Part shown: positions 62,912 through 64,000 of the stretch, in pieces
How positions within the stretch are numbered: the stretch's first letter is position 1
How the letters are laid out: the number at the start of each line of letters is the position of its first letter
NCBI GenBank assembly: GCA_029945425.1
Contig: JAQSDV010000004.1
Span: 1 to 64,000 of the forward strand
Direction of reading: 5' to 3'
Length of the DNA stretch: 64,000 nt
From: a bacterium
GTDB lineage: Bacteria > Pseudomonadota > Alphaproteobacteria > Micavibrionales > UBA2020
Made by a program: the position numbers and the translations under genes
The notes under the pieces: model-generated
The model's input: the letters and a program-made list of their open reading frames with translations, nothing else
What the model was told of the DNA's origin: nothing
Database searches by the model: none

Positions 62912-63912
62912 CAGCTGAAATCGAGGCTGTCGGTTTTCACGACCGTCATGCCGGTGCCAGCGGCAACTTTACCAATCGTCCAGAACGGCTGGTTCAGCTC
63001 CTTCAGCTTCGCCGCCAGTTTATCCGGCTGCGCGGTGGCAAACACGAAACCGATGCCCATGTTGAATGTGCGGTATAAATCCGCACCGTCGAGACCGGAG
63101 CGTTTCACCAGTTCGGTGTAAATCGGCGGAATATCGGCAAGTGCGGGCAGGTAATCCAGCACATAATCGAATTTATCATTCATGCGCGGCACGTTTTCCA
63201 GCCCGCCGCCCGTGATATGCGCCATCGCCTTGACCAGCGGCAGCACTTCCTTCACCACGTTCCAGTAAATGCGCGTGGGGGTCAATGCCTGCAGCAGCAA
63301 TTCACGTTCCGTTTCATTCACCAGTTTGCGCACCAGCGAATAGCCGTTGGAATGCACGCCCGATGACGGCAGCGCGATCAGTGTGTCGCTCACCGCCACA
63401 TCGCGCCCGTCCTTCAAATCCTTTTGCATGACTTCGCCAACCGCAAAACCGGCAAGGTCGTATTCGCCCGCGCCATAGACGCCGGGCATTTCCGCCGTTT
63501 CGCCGCCGATGAGGGCGCATTGCGACTGTTTGCAGCCTTCGACCACCCCGTTGATGATTTCCTCGGCGGCATTCAGGTCAAGTTTTCCGGTCGCCAGATA
63601 ATCGAGGAAGAACAGCGGCGTCGCGCCCGTGCAGATAATATCGTTCACGCACATGGCGACAAGGTCGATGCCGATGGTGTCGTGTTTGTTCAGACTTTGC
63701 GCCACTTTCACCTTGGTGCCGCAGCCATCGGTGCCGGTCGCCAGTAATTTGTCATCGGTGATTTTATACAGCGCCGCAAACCCGCCCACGCCCGACACGA
63801 CCCGTTCGCCATAGGTCGACCGCACCTTTGATTTGATGCGCTCCACAAACGCGTCGCCGCGTTCGATATCCACGCCTGCGTCTTTATAGGTCGTTTTTTG
63901 CGTCTGGGTCAT
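62908..63912 (-). CDS. purM: Phosphoribosylformylglycinamidine cyclo-ligase
   Basis: Makes AIR from FGAM with ATP, step five of purine synthesis. The 334-residue protein shows YKDAGVDIERGDAFVERI, GTDGCGTKVKVA, HDTIGIDLVAMCVNDIICTGA, GGETAEMPGVY and ITGGGLENVPR. The ATG is 8 nt after the purH stop, so it is the second gene of a purH-purM unit. Confidence 0.96.
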   Translation of the reverse strand: MTQTQKTTYKDAGVDIERGDAFVERIKSKVRSTYGERVVSGVGGFAALYKITDDKLLATGTDGCGTKVKVAQSLNKHDTIGIDLVAMCVNDIICTGATPLFFLDYLATGKLDLNAAEEIINGVVEGCKQSQCALIGGETAEMPGVYGAGEYDLAGFAVGEVMQKDLKDGRDVAVSDTLIALPSSGVHSNGYSLVRKLVNETERELLLQALTPTRIYWNVVKEVLPLVKAMAHITGGGLENVPRMNDKFDYVLDYLPALADIPPIYTELVKRSGLDGADLYRTFNMGIGFVFATAQPDKLAAKLKELNQPFWTIGKVAAGTGMTVVKTDSLDFSC

Positions 63913-63920
63913 TTTATCCT

Positions 63921-64000
63921 CTAGTGCCGGAAATGGCGGCGGCCGGTGAATGTCATGGCGATGTCTGAATCGTTACAGGCGGCAATCACGTCTTTATCCT
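63921..64000 (-). CDS. purH: Bifunctional purine protein PurH, C-terminal end only
   Basis: Only the last 25 codons are in the window: DKDVIAACNDSDIAMTFTG then RRHFRH and TAG. This ending (…FTGxRHFRH) is characteristic of AICAR transformylase/IMP cyclohydrolase. The reading frame is open to the window edge. It lies 8 nt upstream of purM. Confidence 0.8.
   Translation of the reverse strand, partial: DKDVIAACNDSDIAMTFTGRRHFRH

Overview
The window looks like alphaproteobacterial chromosome. The signs are a fused anthranilate synthase TrpE(G) behind a short Trp-codon leader peptide, a membrane urate hydroxylase PuuD with a C-terminal cytochrome c motif, a BcsS-type outer-membrane protein and a LEPR-XLL giant surface protein. 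The genes look GC-rich, except for one clearly AT-rich patch at about 58.0-59.0 kb. I cannot fix the family or genus from sequence alone. I see no rRNA, tRNA, CRISPR array or transposase.

Layout. (1) 1-18586, minus strand: one giant open frame, cut by the left edge, of at least 6195 codons. It begins with a LEPR-XLL motif. Next come cadherin-like and CSPG-like domains, a jelly-roll-like domain and two C-type-lectin-like domains. The rest is 40 tandem copies of a ~123-residue Ig/cadherin-like repeat (period 369 bp), interrupted once. (2) 18.6-19.1 kb: an AT-richer divergent control region holding the giant gene's promoter and a trp promoter with a 17-codon leader ending Arg-Trp-Trp-Arg. (3) 19.1-25.6 kb: a complete trpE(G)-D-C-F-B-A operon, followed by a cupin and a fructokinase-like ROK kinase. 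(4) 27.1-39.7 kb: a 1941-residue alpha-2-macroglobulin, ureidoglycolate lyase, allantoicase, an M48 metallopeptidase with an unknown two-helix membrane protein, and a five-bladed-propeller glycosidase-like protein. (5) 40-47 kb: a cellulose-synthase-like GT2 with a PilZ-like tail, BcsS, a two-gene FAD dehydrogenase (small subunit plus GMC flavoprotein) and a repeat-bearing SPFH protein. (6) 47-56.3 kb: a Tat-exported flavoprotein with a membrane partner, then MFS transporter-FecR-like-malate synthase-PuuD, then HIU hydrolase, PuuE allantoinase and OHCU decarboxylase. (7) 56.4-64 kb: guaA, an AT-rich two-gene cassette directly after its stop, a second flavoprotein, guaB, a manganese riboswitch with mntP, and purM with the end of purH.

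How it works together. Six enzymes encoded here take urate all the way to glyoxylate and urea: PuuD, HiuH, UraD, PuuE, allantoicase and AllA. Malate synthase lies directly upstream of puuD and can pass the glyoxylate to malate. The right end also carries purine synthesis genes (guaA, guaB, purH/purM). Tryptophan synthesis appears to be controlled by attenuation, and manganese export by a yybP-ykoY riboswitch whose downstream RNA can fold in two mutually exclusive ways.

The most interesting items are the giant lectin/cadherin repeat protein with synonymously diverged repeats, the probably leaderless trpL, the two-state mntP switch, the AT-rich PD-(D/E)xK-like cassette at guaA, and the SPFH protein with vault-like repeats.
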